Shown here: positions 10,362 through 18,195 of the stretch, one piece after another | Layout: every line of letters begins with the position of its first letter | How positions within the stretch are numbered: position 1 is the first letter of the stretch | Assembly (NCBI RefSeq): GCF_001590605.1 | Contig: NZ_CP014504.1 | Coordinates: 4,774,001 to 4,838,000 of the forward strand | Direction: 5' to 3' | Length of the DNA stretch: 64,000 nucleotides | Origin: Pedobacter cryoconitis | GTDB taxonomy: Bacteria; Bacteroidota; Bacteroidia; Sphingobacteriales; Sphingobacteriaceae | Program-made: the position numbers and the translations under genes | Notes under the pieces: generated by a model | The model's input: the letters and a program-made list of their open reading frames with translations, nothing else | Told to the model about the DNA's origin: nothing | Database searches by the model: none

Positions 10362-10701
10362 GCCGGCTTGGATGGAAGATAGGACTAAGGAGCGTGATTA
10401 TAACGCTAAATTGGTTTATTCAAAGGACGCATATCACTCAGGATGCTGGATATACTCAGAACGAACAGGAAAACTTTATACGCCTCGGGAATTTTTAGAG
10501 TCAGATGAAGTCATCAGTTGGAAAAGAGGTGAAGAAGAAAAGGGCATATTCACTATTTTAGATCCTCGTAAATTTCGATACTTGATCTTGGAGAATGTGA
10601 AAAATCAAACTGAGGAAGCTATCAACCTGGAGAAGAGAATCGATGAATACTATGAGATGTCACCTCGACCAAAAAACAAAAAGCCAAAATTTAACGTTTG
10701 A
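10348..10701 (+). CDS. Hypothetical protein, cargo module gene 2
   Basis: 117 residues, very rich in charged residues, starting MTMDKPAWMEDRTKERD; an alternative ATG lies two codons on. It overlaps the previous gene by 14 bases, showing coupling. The segment DAYHSGCWIYSERTGKLYTPREF is a compact aromatic-rich motif I cannot assign. The Lys/Pro-rich tail (PRPKNKKPKFNV) may bind nucleic acid. No known family recognised. Confidence 0.6.
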   Translation: MTMDKPAWMEDRTKERDYNAKLVYSKDAYHSGCWIYSERTGKLYTPREFLESDEVISWKRGEEEKGIFTILDPRKFRYLILENVKNQTEEAINLEKRIDEYYEMSPRPKNKKPKFNV

Positions 10702-10706
10702 TTATT

Positions 10707-10943
10707 ATGGAACCTTTCGTTTTAACATTAGCCGAAAACATCCACATTGATGTTGTTCCTGCTCATTTAAACGGAAAGGATCTTGTTTACCATTTATTCA
10801 TTGACGGTAAGGCACACGGATGTTTAATTCCCTACATAGATGATAATGCTCAGCTCGCATGGAGAACAGATGACAATATAGACCAGGTGTTAGTCCAGAC
10901 TATTGGCCGTATGATTGATCATTATGAGCAATTTGATTCATAA
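10707..10943 (+). CDS. Small conserved-looking hypothetical protein, cargo module gene 3
   Basis: 78 residues from the ATG at 10707 (MEPFVLTLAENI); a TTG at 10698 is less likely. It looks like a small single-domain beta-rich protein of a sort often seen as a lone hypothetical in Bacteroidota. Last gene of the three-gene rightward set and followed by the hairpin at 10977. Confidence 0.6.
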   Translation: MEPFVLTLAENIHIDVVPAHLNGKDLVYHLFIDGKAHGCLIPYIDDNAQLAWRTDDNIDQVLVQTIGRMIDHYEQFDS

Positions 10944-10965
10944 GGATGATCAAAAACCACGATAA

Positions 10966-11007
10966 GTGAAAGAAAGAATACGGGTTTCCGTATTTGCCTG
11001 ATTTTCA
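10966..11007 (+). terminator. Hairpin after the first cargo operon
   Basis: Core stem AATACGG / CCGTATT around GTTT (10977-10994), with outer pairing of GTGAAA and TTTCAC. There is no clear U-run, so termination is likely but not certain. Confidence 0.45.
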
Positions 11008-11087
11008 CCACGACAAAACCTCATTTGGCGTAAAAGAAAAAACTAAGCTCAGTTTAATTACGATACTTGATTAAATCTAAATTAAGT

Positions 11088-12512
11088 ATGAGAAAACAAT
11101 TTTTATTAAAACATCTATTTTTAGTTGTTCCTATAATGCTCTTTTTACATTCATGTAAAAAAGACAATGTACCGGAAGTCACCAAAGACCAAAATTCAAC
11201 ACAATCTCTTGTAGATATTGCTAAGTCTTCACTTGAAAAACAATCACTGGCGGGAAGTCCGCTATTGAGCAACTTAAAATCCATTGGCATGGCGCCAGAC
11301 TGGTCGAATATCAAGACTAGCATAAATAGTGAAAATAAAACCGTTCTCGCTATTCCTCTTGAACAAACAGCTAATTCATTCTCTGAATTAAATGTGATCG
11401 TAACCAATGGATTGCCACATGAGGTAATCAAAAAATATACTGTGTCGAATGACAATTCAATATTATTAGAGTTTTATGCCTTAAATGGTAGGTTACTAAA
11501 AGCAGGGCAGTATGATGCAACATCAGGCAAATTCCAATTGGCAAAGTCAATAACTAACAGCGTTATCTTATACGAGCAAAAAAATAAACTCGGTAGTAAT
11601 GGTAATTTATTTTTGTTGTTAGCTAATAATAAAACAAAAATATCCACGGGAGTCAAAACTGTTGCCGTAAACGGCATCCATGACCTTGAAGAAGTTGAAA
11701 TTGAAGGGCAAGGCCCAGCCACACCAGAAATCGGAGATCCTCAGGGGCCTTCAAATGATAATGGTTATGGGCCTGTTGACTATTATCCTGTCGAACCCGT
11801 ACCTCCATCAGGTGGATCAGCAGGCGGGGAAGATTCGGATCCATCCGCAAATTTTGTAAACAAAATTGACGATACGAAGCTAAAGGACTGTTTCAAAAAG
11901 GTTTTGGAAAATTTAAAGAATATAGATAGAGCTTGTTTACCTAATTTAGTTAAAGTCTTTTCTGGAAATACACCAGGATATAATTGGATAATGCAAGATG
12001 GAAACACATCAGTAAATAATGGCGTCACAAACGCTTCGTATAACAGAACTACTGCGAGTGCGACGACAACATTCAATTCCGATAATTTTAAAGGCGGCAG
12101 TGACTTGGCTATTGCTAAAACAATTCTTCATGAATCAGTGCATGCTTACTTAGTCGCTTATTTTGGTGTTGATAATATTTCCGCACAACAAACATATTCC
12201 CAATATTTTGAAGCGTACAATAAATCGACACGCCCTGATCTCAACGACCTGCAGCATAACGAAATGGTAAGAAACTTTATTGGTAGTGTAGCAGGTAACC
12301 TTATATCTTACGGAAAAAATCAAGGATATAATTTGCCCGATCAGTTTTATTATGACCTATCTTGGGGCGGTTTACAAGAAACTTCTGCATTCAAAAATTT
12401 AACTCCAGACGTACAGAAAAGAATTCTGAATGTAATTAAAATAGAACAAAGTGGAATAGACGTTGATGGGAATCAAAGTAAACCGAAAGGAAATACTTCT
12501 GGTGGATGCTAA
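11088..12512 (+). CDS. Secreted lipoprotein with HExxH metallopeptidase-like motif
   Basis: 474 residues from the ATG at 11088; a TTG-initiated form from 11067 would only lengthen the n-region. The N-terminus is a type II signal peptide ending LFLHSC, then KK, so the protein should be lipidated. Residues about 215-260 form a Gly/Pro-rich linker. The C-terminal domain holds ILHESVHAYLVAYF near residue 350, an HExxH zinc-protease-like helix, followed by conserved-looking acidic and His residues (QHNEMVRNF). It is cargo rather than a virion gene: rightward, own terminator, in a leftward late region. Likely lysogenic-conversion factor at the cell envelope. Enzyme activity is inferred from the motif only. 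Confidence 0.7.
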   Translation: MRKQFLLKHLFLVVPIMLFLHSCKKDNVPEVTKDQNSTQSLVDIAKSSLEKQSLAGSPLLSNLKSIGMAPDWSNIKTSINSENKTVLAIPLEQTANSFSELNVIVTNGLPHEVIKKYTVSNDNSILLEFYALNGRLLKAGQYDATSGKFQLAKSITNSVILYEQKNKLGSNGNLFLLLANNKTKISTGVKTVAVNGIHDLEEVEIEGQGPATPEIGDPQGPSNDNGYGPVDYYPVEPVPPSGGSAGGEDSDPSANFVNKIDDTKLKDCFKKVLENLKNIDRACLPNLVKVFSGNTPGYNWIMQDGNTSVNNGVTNASYNRTTASATTTFNSDNFKGGSDLAIAKTILHESVHAYLVAYFGVDNISAQQTYSQYFEAYNKSTRPDLNDLQHNEMVRNFIGSVAGNLISYGKNQGYNLPDQFYYDLSWGGLQETSAFKNLTPDVQKRILNVIKIEQSGIDVDGNQSKPKGNTSGGC

Positions 12513-12523
12513 ATACAAAAACT

Positions 12524-12949
12524 ATGATTAATAGAAATTTAATTCGATCAATAATTTTAACTACTCTAGTGTACACTGCTTTTACAGGATGCGTAACAAA
12601 GCAGGGATTAATAAAAAAGACACAAGGTAATTATGATATAAGTATAACAAAATCCAATTCTAATGGAGACCCTTTTTTTTATGGTGTTATAAAGGAATAT
12701 AAGACAAATGACCCATTGAATGGTGGTATAATCAAAATTGATAATAAGATCATCAACAAAGTAAATAACGCGGGTAAATTTGAGTTCAACATAAAATCCG
12801 GAAGACATACTTTCACTAGTATGCTTATGGGATACTATATTCTGAAATCCGAAAATATCAAAGTATTTAATGGAGATACTATTAAAATTGATTTTTATCT
12901 TAAACCGGATACTACCACTAAACTTATCGAACCAAAAATAAATAGATAG
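12524..12949 (+). CDS. Small lipoprotein with carboxypeptidase-regulatory-like fold
   Basis: 141 residues from the ATG at 12524 (an ATG at 12506, overlapping the previous stop, is possible). Signal peptide ends in the lipobox AFTGC. The mature part (GVIKEYKTNDPLNGGIIKID ... NNAGKFEFNIKSG) matches the pattern of carboxypeptidase-regulatory-like beta-sandwich domains common in Bacteroidota envelope proteins. It overlaps or abuts the HExxH lipoprotein gene and shares its terminator, so the two probably act together in the envelope. Confidence 0.65.
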   Translation: MINRNLIRSIILTTLVYTAFTGCVTKQGLIKKTQGNYDISITKSNSNGDPFFYGVIKEYKTNDPLNGGIIKIDNKIINKVNNAGKFEFNIKSGRHTFTSMLMGYYILKSENIKVFNGDTIKIDFYLKPDTTTKLIEPKINR

Positions 12950-12978
12950 AGGAAGAGATAATTCATCGGATAGACCAT

Positions 12979-13023
12979 AACCGAAAAAGGGATTTGAGGT
13001 AAACTTAAATCCCTTTTTCGGTT
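12979..13023. terminator. Strong bidirectional terminator
   Basis: Perfect 17-bp stem (AACCGAAAAAGGGATTT and its complement) around an 11-nt loop. A-run and U-run flanks allow function on both strands, ending the rightward lipoprotein operon and any leftward read-out from 13074. Confidence 0.85.
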
Positions 13024-13073
13024 AATAATTCTTGATAAAGTTATATGCCTTGATTAAAAACATAATTTTTAAT

Positions 13074-13325
13074 TTATGTTGCGTCGTTCGATAAATGAAG
13101 CCATGGACCAGATGGTAACTCGTCCATAGGTAGCCACCTCACCACATCCGCTGACATGCAGTAAATATTTGACAGGCCATCGTTATCAGGTTGTTCATAG
13201 ACCGCCTGCTCAATAGCGTTATAATAGCCCTTACGCCATATACCTTTCAATTCCTCAATAACTATTTGAAATTGTATGTGTTGCTGATTAGCTGGCAAGC
13301 AGCTTTCGTCCAAAATAACTTCCAT
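13074..13325 (-). CDS. Hypothetical small protein
   Basis: 83 residues, MEVILDESCLPANQ. No recognised motif; acidic, single-domain. It ends at the strong terminator at 12979, making it the last gene of the leftward part of the island between chaperone and tape measure. A 189-base AT-rich stretch precedes it. Confidence 0.55.
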   Translation of the reverse strand: MEVILDESCLPANQQHIQFQIVIEELKGIWRKGYYNAIEQAVYEQPDNDGLSNIYCMSADVVRWLPMDELPSGPWLHLSNDAT

Positions 13326-13514
13326 ATATTTATTAAATTGTTACTAAATATAATGTTTTAATAGAACCATTTTCAATTTTAAGCAATCATTTCACAGGAA
13401 GGAAACTTTAAAAGAAATTCTGATTTAGAAAAATTGAATGTCATTTTGGGTGAAAATAAAAAAGCCTATCATTGCTGAAAGGATACTTACTAGGTACTCT
13501 GGCAATAGTTTATT

Positions 13515-13736
13515 TTAATCTTTAACTGTAATTTGATTACGCTCTACATAGAAATCAAAATCCTCAACCGTAAATCCTGATGTTGAGCTGGTGAAATCAG
13601 TGATGTAGAATTTATAAAATGATCTCAAATGAGCTCTTATGTCTTTCTGGGTATCCCTGCCAACACTCCTCAGCTCATTTAAATATTTCTTAATCTCTGT
13701 CGCTTCTTTACTGGTAAAAACTGATCTGCCTTTCAT
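13515..13736 (-). CDS. Small helical hypothetical protein
   Basis: 73 residues. The first 50 are strongly helical and basic (TSKEATEIKKYLNELRSVGR DTQKD), which could be a small DNA- or RNA-interacting protein. No family recognised. Sits between two other small leftward genes in the island. Confidence 0.55.
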   Translation of the reverse strand: MKGRSVFTSKEATEIKKYLNELRSVGRDTQKDIRAHLRSFYKFYITDFTSSTSGFTVEDFDFYVERNQITVKD

Positions 13737-13765
13737 GCTGATAATTTACGTTTTATTAACTTGAA

Positions 13766-14224
13766 CTACCTAGTAAAATAATAATAAAACATAGCCTTAA
13801 CCGGTTGACTCATTGGCCTTGTACCGTTAATCCACGCAGAAAGGTTAGTTTTATCAATACCAGTTTCTTTTACCAAGTCCTTGATCTTAACACCTGTCCT
13901 TAGCATTTCCGCAGCCACCCATGCCGGGTCAGCTATATCGACAATAGGCTCCTCAAAAGGCACTGCGTGAACAACAATGTGAAGATTACCTGTAACAGTA
14001 CTAAAAAGCTCCTTAGTTCTCTCAATTAACGTTTTCCTATCTGCATAGTTTCCAGATAAAGACTTTTCCTGTACCACTCTGATTGTAATACCTGGCACTA
14101 TTGATACAATTTTAAAAGTGATATTCGAATACTTTAAATGCATTGCTGCACCAGCCTCTAATTTTGCGATTTCTTCCGGACTGTAATGAAGTTCCAGTTT
14201 ATGTACGTTTTTAATTACACCCAT
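13766..14224 (-). CDS. Protein with C-terminal helix-turn-helix
   Basis: 152 residues. Residues about 112-145 (KIKDLVKETGIDKTNLSAW, then INGTRPMSQPVKAMFYYYF) form an XRE-like helix-turn-helix. The N-terminal 100 residues are beta-rich and unfamiliar, perhaps a sensing or dimerisation part. It could regulate this island or late genes, and is one candidate reader of the palindromes in this region. Followed by a hairpin terminator at 14241. Confidence 0.65.
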   Translation of the reverse strand: MGVIKNVHKLELHYSPEEIAKLEAGAAMHLKYSNITFKIVSIVPGITIRVVQEKSLSGNYADRKTLIERTKELFSTVTGNLHIVVHAVPFEEPIVDIADPAWVAAEMLRTGVKIKDLVKETGIDKTNLSAWINGTRPMSQPVKAMFYYYFTR

Positions 14225-14240
14225 GATATAATTTTTTTAA

Positions 14241-14260
14241 AGGGAGGTTTTACCCTCCCT
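14241..14260. terminator. Hairpin upstream of the HTH gene
   Basis: Stem AGGGAGG / CCTCCCT around TTTTAC, between 14266 and 14224. On the minus strand it is followed by an A/T-rich tract, suggesting an attenuator or terminator for the upstream gene. Confidence 0.5.
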
Positions 14261-14265
14261 ATTTG

Positions 14266-14592
14266 TTAAAGGAATTTTAAGTAGTTGGTTTCAATGTTGT
14301 AGATCGCAATTTGTTTGTTTTCTACACCTGCTTTGGTTGCCTCATCTTCATTATAAAAGATCATTACAGCATCCCAATAAAACAGTTTTTCTTCTTTCCA
14401 ACCCCCTATCGTTTGTGAGGTTTTTAATGCCACCTCTAAGGCTTTTTTTAACCCATCCACACCAAAGCAGTTCTGAGTATCTTTGTTTGCAACTACCCAA
14501 CCTCTTGTAACTGGTTGCAAGTTTGTGGTGGTTACCGTGAACCCATTCGGGTTTTCTTCGGCAATTTGTTTTAATCTTTCGATTATATTCAT
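14266..14592 (-). CDS. Hypothetical protein
   Basis: 108 residues from ATG at 14592 (MNIIERLKQIAEENPNGFT); an upstream start at 14622 adds ten unlikely residues. The N-terminal helix followed by GFTVTTTNLQPVTRGWVVA and the segment TQNCFGVDGLKKALEVAL suggest a small alpha/beta domain. Likely cytosolic. No family recognised. Confidence 0.6.
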   Translation of the reverse strand: MNIIERLKQIAEENPNGFTVTTTNLQPVTRGWVVANKDTQNCFGVDGLKKALEVALKTSQTIGGWKEEKLFYWDAVMIFYNEDEATKAGVENKQIAIYNIETNYLKFL

Positions 14593-14666
14593 GTTGCTTT
14601 GGCATTTATATTCCGGAGCCAACCGGGTTTTAAGATGTTAAAGAACTGCGTCGTTTCGACATAACA

Positions 14667-14709
14667 AAAATAGATAAAAGTTTGTAAATAACAAACTTTT
14701 ATCTATTTT
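14667..14709. terminator. Perfect 19-bp inverted repeat, terminator or operator
   Basis: Arms AAAATAGATAAAAGTTTGT and its complement around AAATA. It lies 64 bases after the stop at 14773 and 75 bases before the start at 14592. T-rich tracts flank both sides, so it could terminate transcription on either strand. The low GC and ATAGATA core, also seen in the repressor operator region (46224), leave an operator role open. Confidence 0.5.
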
Positions 14710-14772
14710 ATTTTTAATTATTTTTGAAGTATTATTTATCTTCTGAATTGCTGTTTGTTGTCTTTCATGGAC

Positions 14773-15309
14773 TTAATCTTTATGGTTATAATTATATTGC
14801 TTATCGTAAATGGATTCAATATGGCCTTTGATATGAAGCCTACGCAGAGCTGAATACATAAGGGCATGTTCAGCTATCATGTTCTGTTTGAACCCCTGAT
14901 GTCGTAACTCCTTTTCATGAATAGATGGTGCTGTTTTGATACAATAACCATTATATGGATTGTGGACACATCTAACAGTCTTTCCAACCCATATTAATCC
15001 CCATCCTTCAGGTAAATCTTCAATCTTTATCAATCCATCAGGACACATGTACATCCGATATTTACCCATACCTTTTGAGGGATCTTTTCGAAATTCCTTT
15101 TTCTTATCACAAAGAAAATCTGAACGACTTACTTTTACCTCAACCAGGACAGAGTGTCCCCATGATCCAAAACCGATAACATCAGGGTATTCTGAATTTA
15201 TAGAATTAAGCTCTTTAAATGCAACTCCGCAACTGCCATTTCTCAAAACCAATTTATGAGCCAATGGAATTAACATTTTATGGGTAAACACGTTCTCAAG
15301 AATACTCAT
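14773..15309 (-). CDS. Putative PD-(D/E)XK nuclease-fold protein (MmcB-like)
   Basis: 178 residues. YPDVIGFG (about 40-47) followed by VLVEVKVSRSDF (about 53-64) gives the D-x(n)-E-x-K core of restriction-endonuclease-like folds, and the string resembles MmcB-type DNA repair proteins. Downstream is a Cys/aromatic region (RMYMCPDGLI). Probably acts on phage or host DNA; catalysis is not proven. Neighbours are a DUF551-like protein and a PP-loop ATPase. Confidence 0.6.
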   Translation of the reverse strand: MSILENVFTHKMLIPLAHKLVLRNGSCGVAFKELNSINSEYPDVIGFGSWGHSVLVEVKVSRSDFLCDKKKEFRKDPSKGMGKYRMYMCPDGLIKIEDLPEGWGLIWVGKTVRCVHNPYNGYCIKTAPSIHEKELRHQGFKQNMIAEHALMYSALRRLHIKGHIESIYDKQYNYNHKD

Positions 15310-15312
15310 TGG

Positions 15313-15636
15313 TTATGGTTTAGGTGCTCCCGGTTCGACAATCTTGTAATAGTGAGTAGCAAAGAAATAATTCACCTCGTCAACCTCTTTAGTGATATTT
15401 ATGTTAATCTCATCGCCGATGCCAGTATCCTGATTGAACACGTAAAGCATATACCTGCCTTTAGTCAGTGGATCACCAAACTTGCAGGGTATCCACTTAG
15501 GAATAAACTGGTCAGCGTATTCTTCTGCTATATCCAATACTGCGCTTACGGGATAGCTCATTTCTTCCATTTTTTCACCAAATGATTTTGGTCTCTGGTT
15601 ATTAAATGGACGAATAATCTCAAATATTGTTTTCAT
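15313..15636 (-). CDS. DUF551-like protein
   Basis: 107 residues. PKWIPCKFGDPLTKGRYMLY (about 46-65) and the C-terminal HYYKIVEPGAPKP match the W-x-P...G-x-Y-L...W/Y-x-P-x-P-P-x-P pattern of DUF551, a small domain common in phages. No function is known. Three bases separate it from the nuclease-like gene. Confidence 0.6.
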   Translation of the reverse strand: MKTIFEIIRPFNNQRPKSFGEKMEEMSYPVSAVLDIAEEYADQFIPKWIPCKFGDPLTKGRYMLYVFNQDTGIGDEININITKEVDEVNYFFATHYYKIVEPGAPKP

Positions 15637-15744
15637 AATTATTATTTAATCTGTGCATTCACACGGTTTATTTATGTTACACTGTTCTATTTGATACTTT
15701 CTAAGTAGAAGACCGAATTTTATAGCGGATTGATGTTCAGTTGC

Positions 15745-16512
15745 CTAAACACCATCAGCTTTCATTTGCTTAAATATTGGCGCAAGCTCTGAAAGCGATA
15801 TAGATTGGGCGACCTTATTCCTTGTGATCCTATGGATAGTAAAATCCACTTGGTTTTCCATATCAATACCCTCATTATACACGTCAGGACGCAGAACATA
15901 AGTTACATACCAATGAAGCAACCCCGCCTTAAGACAACCAATACAATTAGCATGAATAAAAGTCCTATAGGTTATAGGTGGAGCAATTCCAATTTGATTT
16001 GTATCTGTAATTCTTAGGTTTTCAAAAGCAATTGGAAAAGCTGTTTTGTAACCTACCCCCCCCATAATACTGCTTCTCCTCTGTATCCTGTCTTTCTCAG
16101 TATCATCAAAGCCATAATATAAAATACAATCTTTTTGAGTTTCAAATAAAGTATCGTATGTAGGGAAATTATACTCTAAATACTGTAAAAAAGGTGCTGT
16201 TTTTAATCTATTTGTACATAACGCTTGGCTAGTCCTAAAATCCGTAATAGCATTGGCTTTTATACATACTTCAAATTGACTAGGAATCAAATTTGGATCT
16301 GAAACATAGTTAATATTAGCGTAAGTAATTGGCAATCCTAAATAATCAGCTACCTCCTTTTTGAATCTTTTAATATCTTCAGCTTCGTACTTCGGATTTA
16401 TATCGTGATTCAAAAGAATTACATTATCCTTACCAAACATTTCAACACAATAAATACTAACTATAGCGGACGCATGTCCACCAGAAAAACAGATTAAATG
16501 TTTTTTTTTCAT
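15745..16512 (-). CDS. PP-loop ATPase (PAPS reductase-like), copy 1
   Basis: 255 residues. The N-terminal ICFSGGHASAI is an N-type ATP pyrophosphatase PP-loop. Typical follow-on motifs are LLNHDI, a Cys near residue 98 (ALCTNRLK) and a late NCIGCLKAG pair near residue 194. Such proteins adenylylate a substrate, often before sulfur or amide transfer; in phages they are usually labelled PAPS reductase family without proof. A second, distinct PP-loop protein is at 37004. Overlaps the next upstream gene by 4 bases. Confidence 0.75.
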   Translation of the reverse strand: MKKKHLICFSGGHASAIVSIYCVEMFGKDNVILLNHDINPKYEAEDIKRFKKEVADYLGLPITYANINYVSDPNLIPSQFEVCIKANAITDFRTSQALCTNRLKTAPFLQYLEYNFPTYDTLFETQKDCILYYGFDDTEKDRIQRRSSIMGGVGYKTAFPIAFENLRITDTNQIGIAPPITYRTFIHANCIGCLKAGLLHWYVTYVLRPDVYNEGIDMENQVDFTIHRITRNKVAQSISLSELAPIFKQMKADGV

Positions 16513-16721
16513 AGTTCAATGGAATTTCTTATCTCTGAATGATCCGGAAAGGATTCAACGGATCTGGCCTTATCTGCCTTATCCAGCTCACCGGCAACGT
16601 AGATAGTAAGGCATGTCATGAACATCATAACAGCGATGATAATTAATACTTTTGCCCCAGCGCTAGTTAGCGGCAGGTTATCCTCACCGTTAAGGTGCTC
16701 ACTCTCTTCTAATCTATTCAT
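16509..16721 (-). CDS. Single-span membrane protein
   Basis: 70 residues, with an acidic N-terminus, one transmembrane helix (KVLIIIAVMMFMTCLTIYVA, residues 24-43) and a charged tail. A holin-like role is conceivable given the neighbouring lipoprotein, but one span and no recognised endolysin make this speculative. ATGA overlap couples it to the PP-loop gene. Confidence 0.6.
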   Translation of the reverse strand: MNRLEESEHLNGEDNLPLTSAGAKVLIIIAVMMFMTCLTIYVAGELDKADKARSVESFPDHSEIRNSIEL

Positions 16722-16755
16722 GACCTTTACCAGTTGAAAAGCCCGGCACCTAAAA

Positions 16756-16778
16756 ACCCCGCCTTGTTAGGGCAGGGT
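16756..16778 (-). terminator. Terminator after the lipoprotein gene
   Basis: Stem ACCCCGCC / GGGCAGGGT with one mismatch; on the minus strand followed by TTTTTA. Lies between the stop at 16805 and the start at 16721. Confidence 0.65.
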
Positions 16779-16804
16779 ATGTTAACATTACTTTGATAAT
16801 TTTG

Positions 16805-17203
16805 TTAAGGGAAAAAAGTTGCTCCTTCTGGAAATTTGACCTGGCCAGGCTTCACATCGAATAGTAGTACATGCCCGTTATGATCTACACCCTCATACCA
16901 TATCACGCTATATCCTCCAGGATGACAGCTTGCGTATTGTCCGCAATTGCATACTCCTGAGTTGTGAGGAAATGTAGTGGGGTTGTTAGGATAGCCCCAA
17001 TTACTTTCGTCTAATGGATTGCCCGGGTCGAAAGTAACCGGAGGCTCTCCGGTTCCGGGTAAATCCCATCTGATTCCTGCTGTAGCTTTGTTTTCCTTTA
17101 ATTCCCTGTAAGACTTCTTTTCTGGCTGTGGCTGCTCTTCTTTTTTGCAACTCGCTCCTAGAGCGATTACAAGGGCTAATGCCCATATTAACTTGATTTT
17201 CAT
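16805..17203 (-). CDS. Small prophage lipoprotein
   Basis: 132 residues. Signal peptide ends LGASC, then KKEEQPQPEKK, a lipobox with a charged/proline spacer. The mature domain is rich in Gly, Pro and Asn and has a Cys cluster (GVCNCGQYASCHPGG, about 82-96) that could bind metal or form disulfides. It could be an outer-membrane spanin-type protein or lysogeny cargo; nothing decides this. Confidence 0.65.
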   Translation of the reverse strand: MKIKLIWALALVIALGASCKKEEQPQPEKKSYRELKENKATAGIRWDLPGTGEPPVTFDPGNPLDESNWGYPNNPTTFPHNSGVCNCGQYASCHPGGYSVIWYEGVDHNGHVLLFDVKPGQVKFPEGATFFP

Positions 17204-17281
17204 TCTACCTTCCTATCCCCGCTTATTTCTAAGCAGGGTGGACTTATAAAAACTGAAATCTTATTTTCTTTTTTTTGAGCG

Positions 17282-17659
17282 CTACGATATCTGGTAATCC
17301 TTAGTAATACCTTGGGTATTTAGCCACTCACGGAAATCAGAAAGAAAATCTGGCATACTCATCGAATGAACACCACTTGTGCTCGTGTAAATGAACTTAC
17401 CATGTTCATTTATATCCAACTCTTGAAGTAAGCAAAATTTGATTTCGTGCTTAAGATTTGGATCTGTTACGGGTATGCCTTTGCCGAACATATCAGCCTG
17501 AATGATTGACTGGGGTCTTACAAACGCTTTAACCATATCATCAACTTCTTTTTCTAACTTTTTAGAGTTATTGAGAGCAATACCGGATCTTGTCCGGAAG
17601 TACTCATTTTGTGCGGCCCGCATTTGCTGTACGGTTTCCGCTAATTTTACATAGTCCAT
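17282..17659 (-). CDS. Hypothetical protein
   Basis: 125 residues. The first half is helical (VKLAETVQQMRAAQNEYFR), the C-terminal half compact. The leader has ATTTTAAAGC at 17667-17676, seven bases before the ATG; the same 10-mer precedes three early genes. No family recognised. Confidence 0.6.
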   Translation of the reverse strand: MDYVKLAETVQQMRAAQNEYFRTRSGIALNNSKKLEKEVDDMVKAFVRPQSIIQADMFGKGIPVTDPNLKHEIKFCLLQELDINEHGKFIYTSTSGVHSMSMPDFLSDFREWLNTQGITKDYQIS

Positions 17660-17693
17660 TTTGCTTGCTTTAAAATGTGTGGTGATTAATTAA

Positions 17694-17939
17694 TTATTGC
17701 CCTTCTGGTAATCTTTCAAAGTGGTAGTTCTTTTCATTGAAGAAGGTGCCTTTCAGTTTGGCTTCATGAGCTCTGATATCTCCACCCAGATCCATTCCTA
17801 CCTGAGTCTTGCACCTGGTGATCAGGTTCAGACTTTCTTCTTCATCTTCATCAAATCGCTGAGCAATCTTTAATGCTTCTGGTAATGATATTACCCCGTT
17901 TACTGCTAAGTTTCTAAGCGCAGTCTGTACTCTATTCAT
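17694..17939 (-). CDS. Hypothetical protein
   Basis: 81 residues, helical and acidic in the middle (QRFDEDEEESLNLITRC). First gene after the non-coding 17940-18195 segment with its palindromes and hairpin, so it probably begins the island's leftward transcription unit. Confidence 0.6.
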   Translation of the reverse strand: MNRVQTALRNLAVNGVISLPEALKIAQRFDEDEEESLNLITRCKTQVGMDLGGDIRAHEAKLKGTFFNEKNYHFERLPEGQ

Positions 17940-17968
17940 ATGATATAAAAATTCTTGTTAACAAAATA

Positions 17969-17990
17969 AGCGGAGGCACCCGCCCCCGCT
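17969..17990 (-). terminator. GC-rich hairpin after the tail chaperone unit
   Basis: Stem AGCGG / CCGCT extended by GG/CC across a mismatch. On the minus strand it is followed by TTATTTTGTT, a reasonable intrinsic terminator closing the head/tail operon. Confidence 0.6.
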
Positions 17991-18101
17991 ATCAATCTTA
18001 CCCACTACTCCTGCCCTTCTGGCACTTAATAAAAAAGTAAAGCCTTACCAGCTTTAATTAATCAACCTCACATTCCCTTTCTGCGTTTCAAACATCGCAC
18101 T

Positions 18102-18137
18102 ATTACTTTATATTACCAAATGGTAATATAAAGTAAT
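18102..18137. promoter_or_regulatory. Long palindrome containing ATTACC-N4-GGTAAT
   Basis: Perfect 16-bp arms (ATTACTTTATATTACC and complement) around AAAT, the strongest member of the dispersed ATTACC-N4-GGTAAT set. Located 163 bases upstream of the gene at 17939. The AT-rich stem and lack of a U-run favour a protein-binding site over a terminator. Confidence 0.6.
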
Positions 18138-18168
18138 TTACAAAAGCCTGTAAATCAAATAGATTAAA

Positions 18169-18184
18169 TTTACCTAATGGTAAT
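18169..18184. promoter_or_regulatory. Second ATTACC-type palindrome
   Basis: TTTACC-TAAT-GGTAAT, with 5-bp perfect arms, 31 bases from the large palindrome. Two adjacent sites suggest cooperative binding of a dimeric regulator. Confidence 0.5.
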
Positions 18185-18195
18185 AAAAAGTAATA

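Noticed and set aside
11054..11455. 133-residue minus-strand frame
   Set aside because: Antisense to the start of the HExxH lipoprotein gene, whose signal peptide and lipobox make the plus strand convincing.
16509..17203. Holin/spanin lysis cassette
   Set aside because: A one-span protein and a lipoprotein are adjacent, but no endolysin is recognisable in the window, so I do not call a lysis module.
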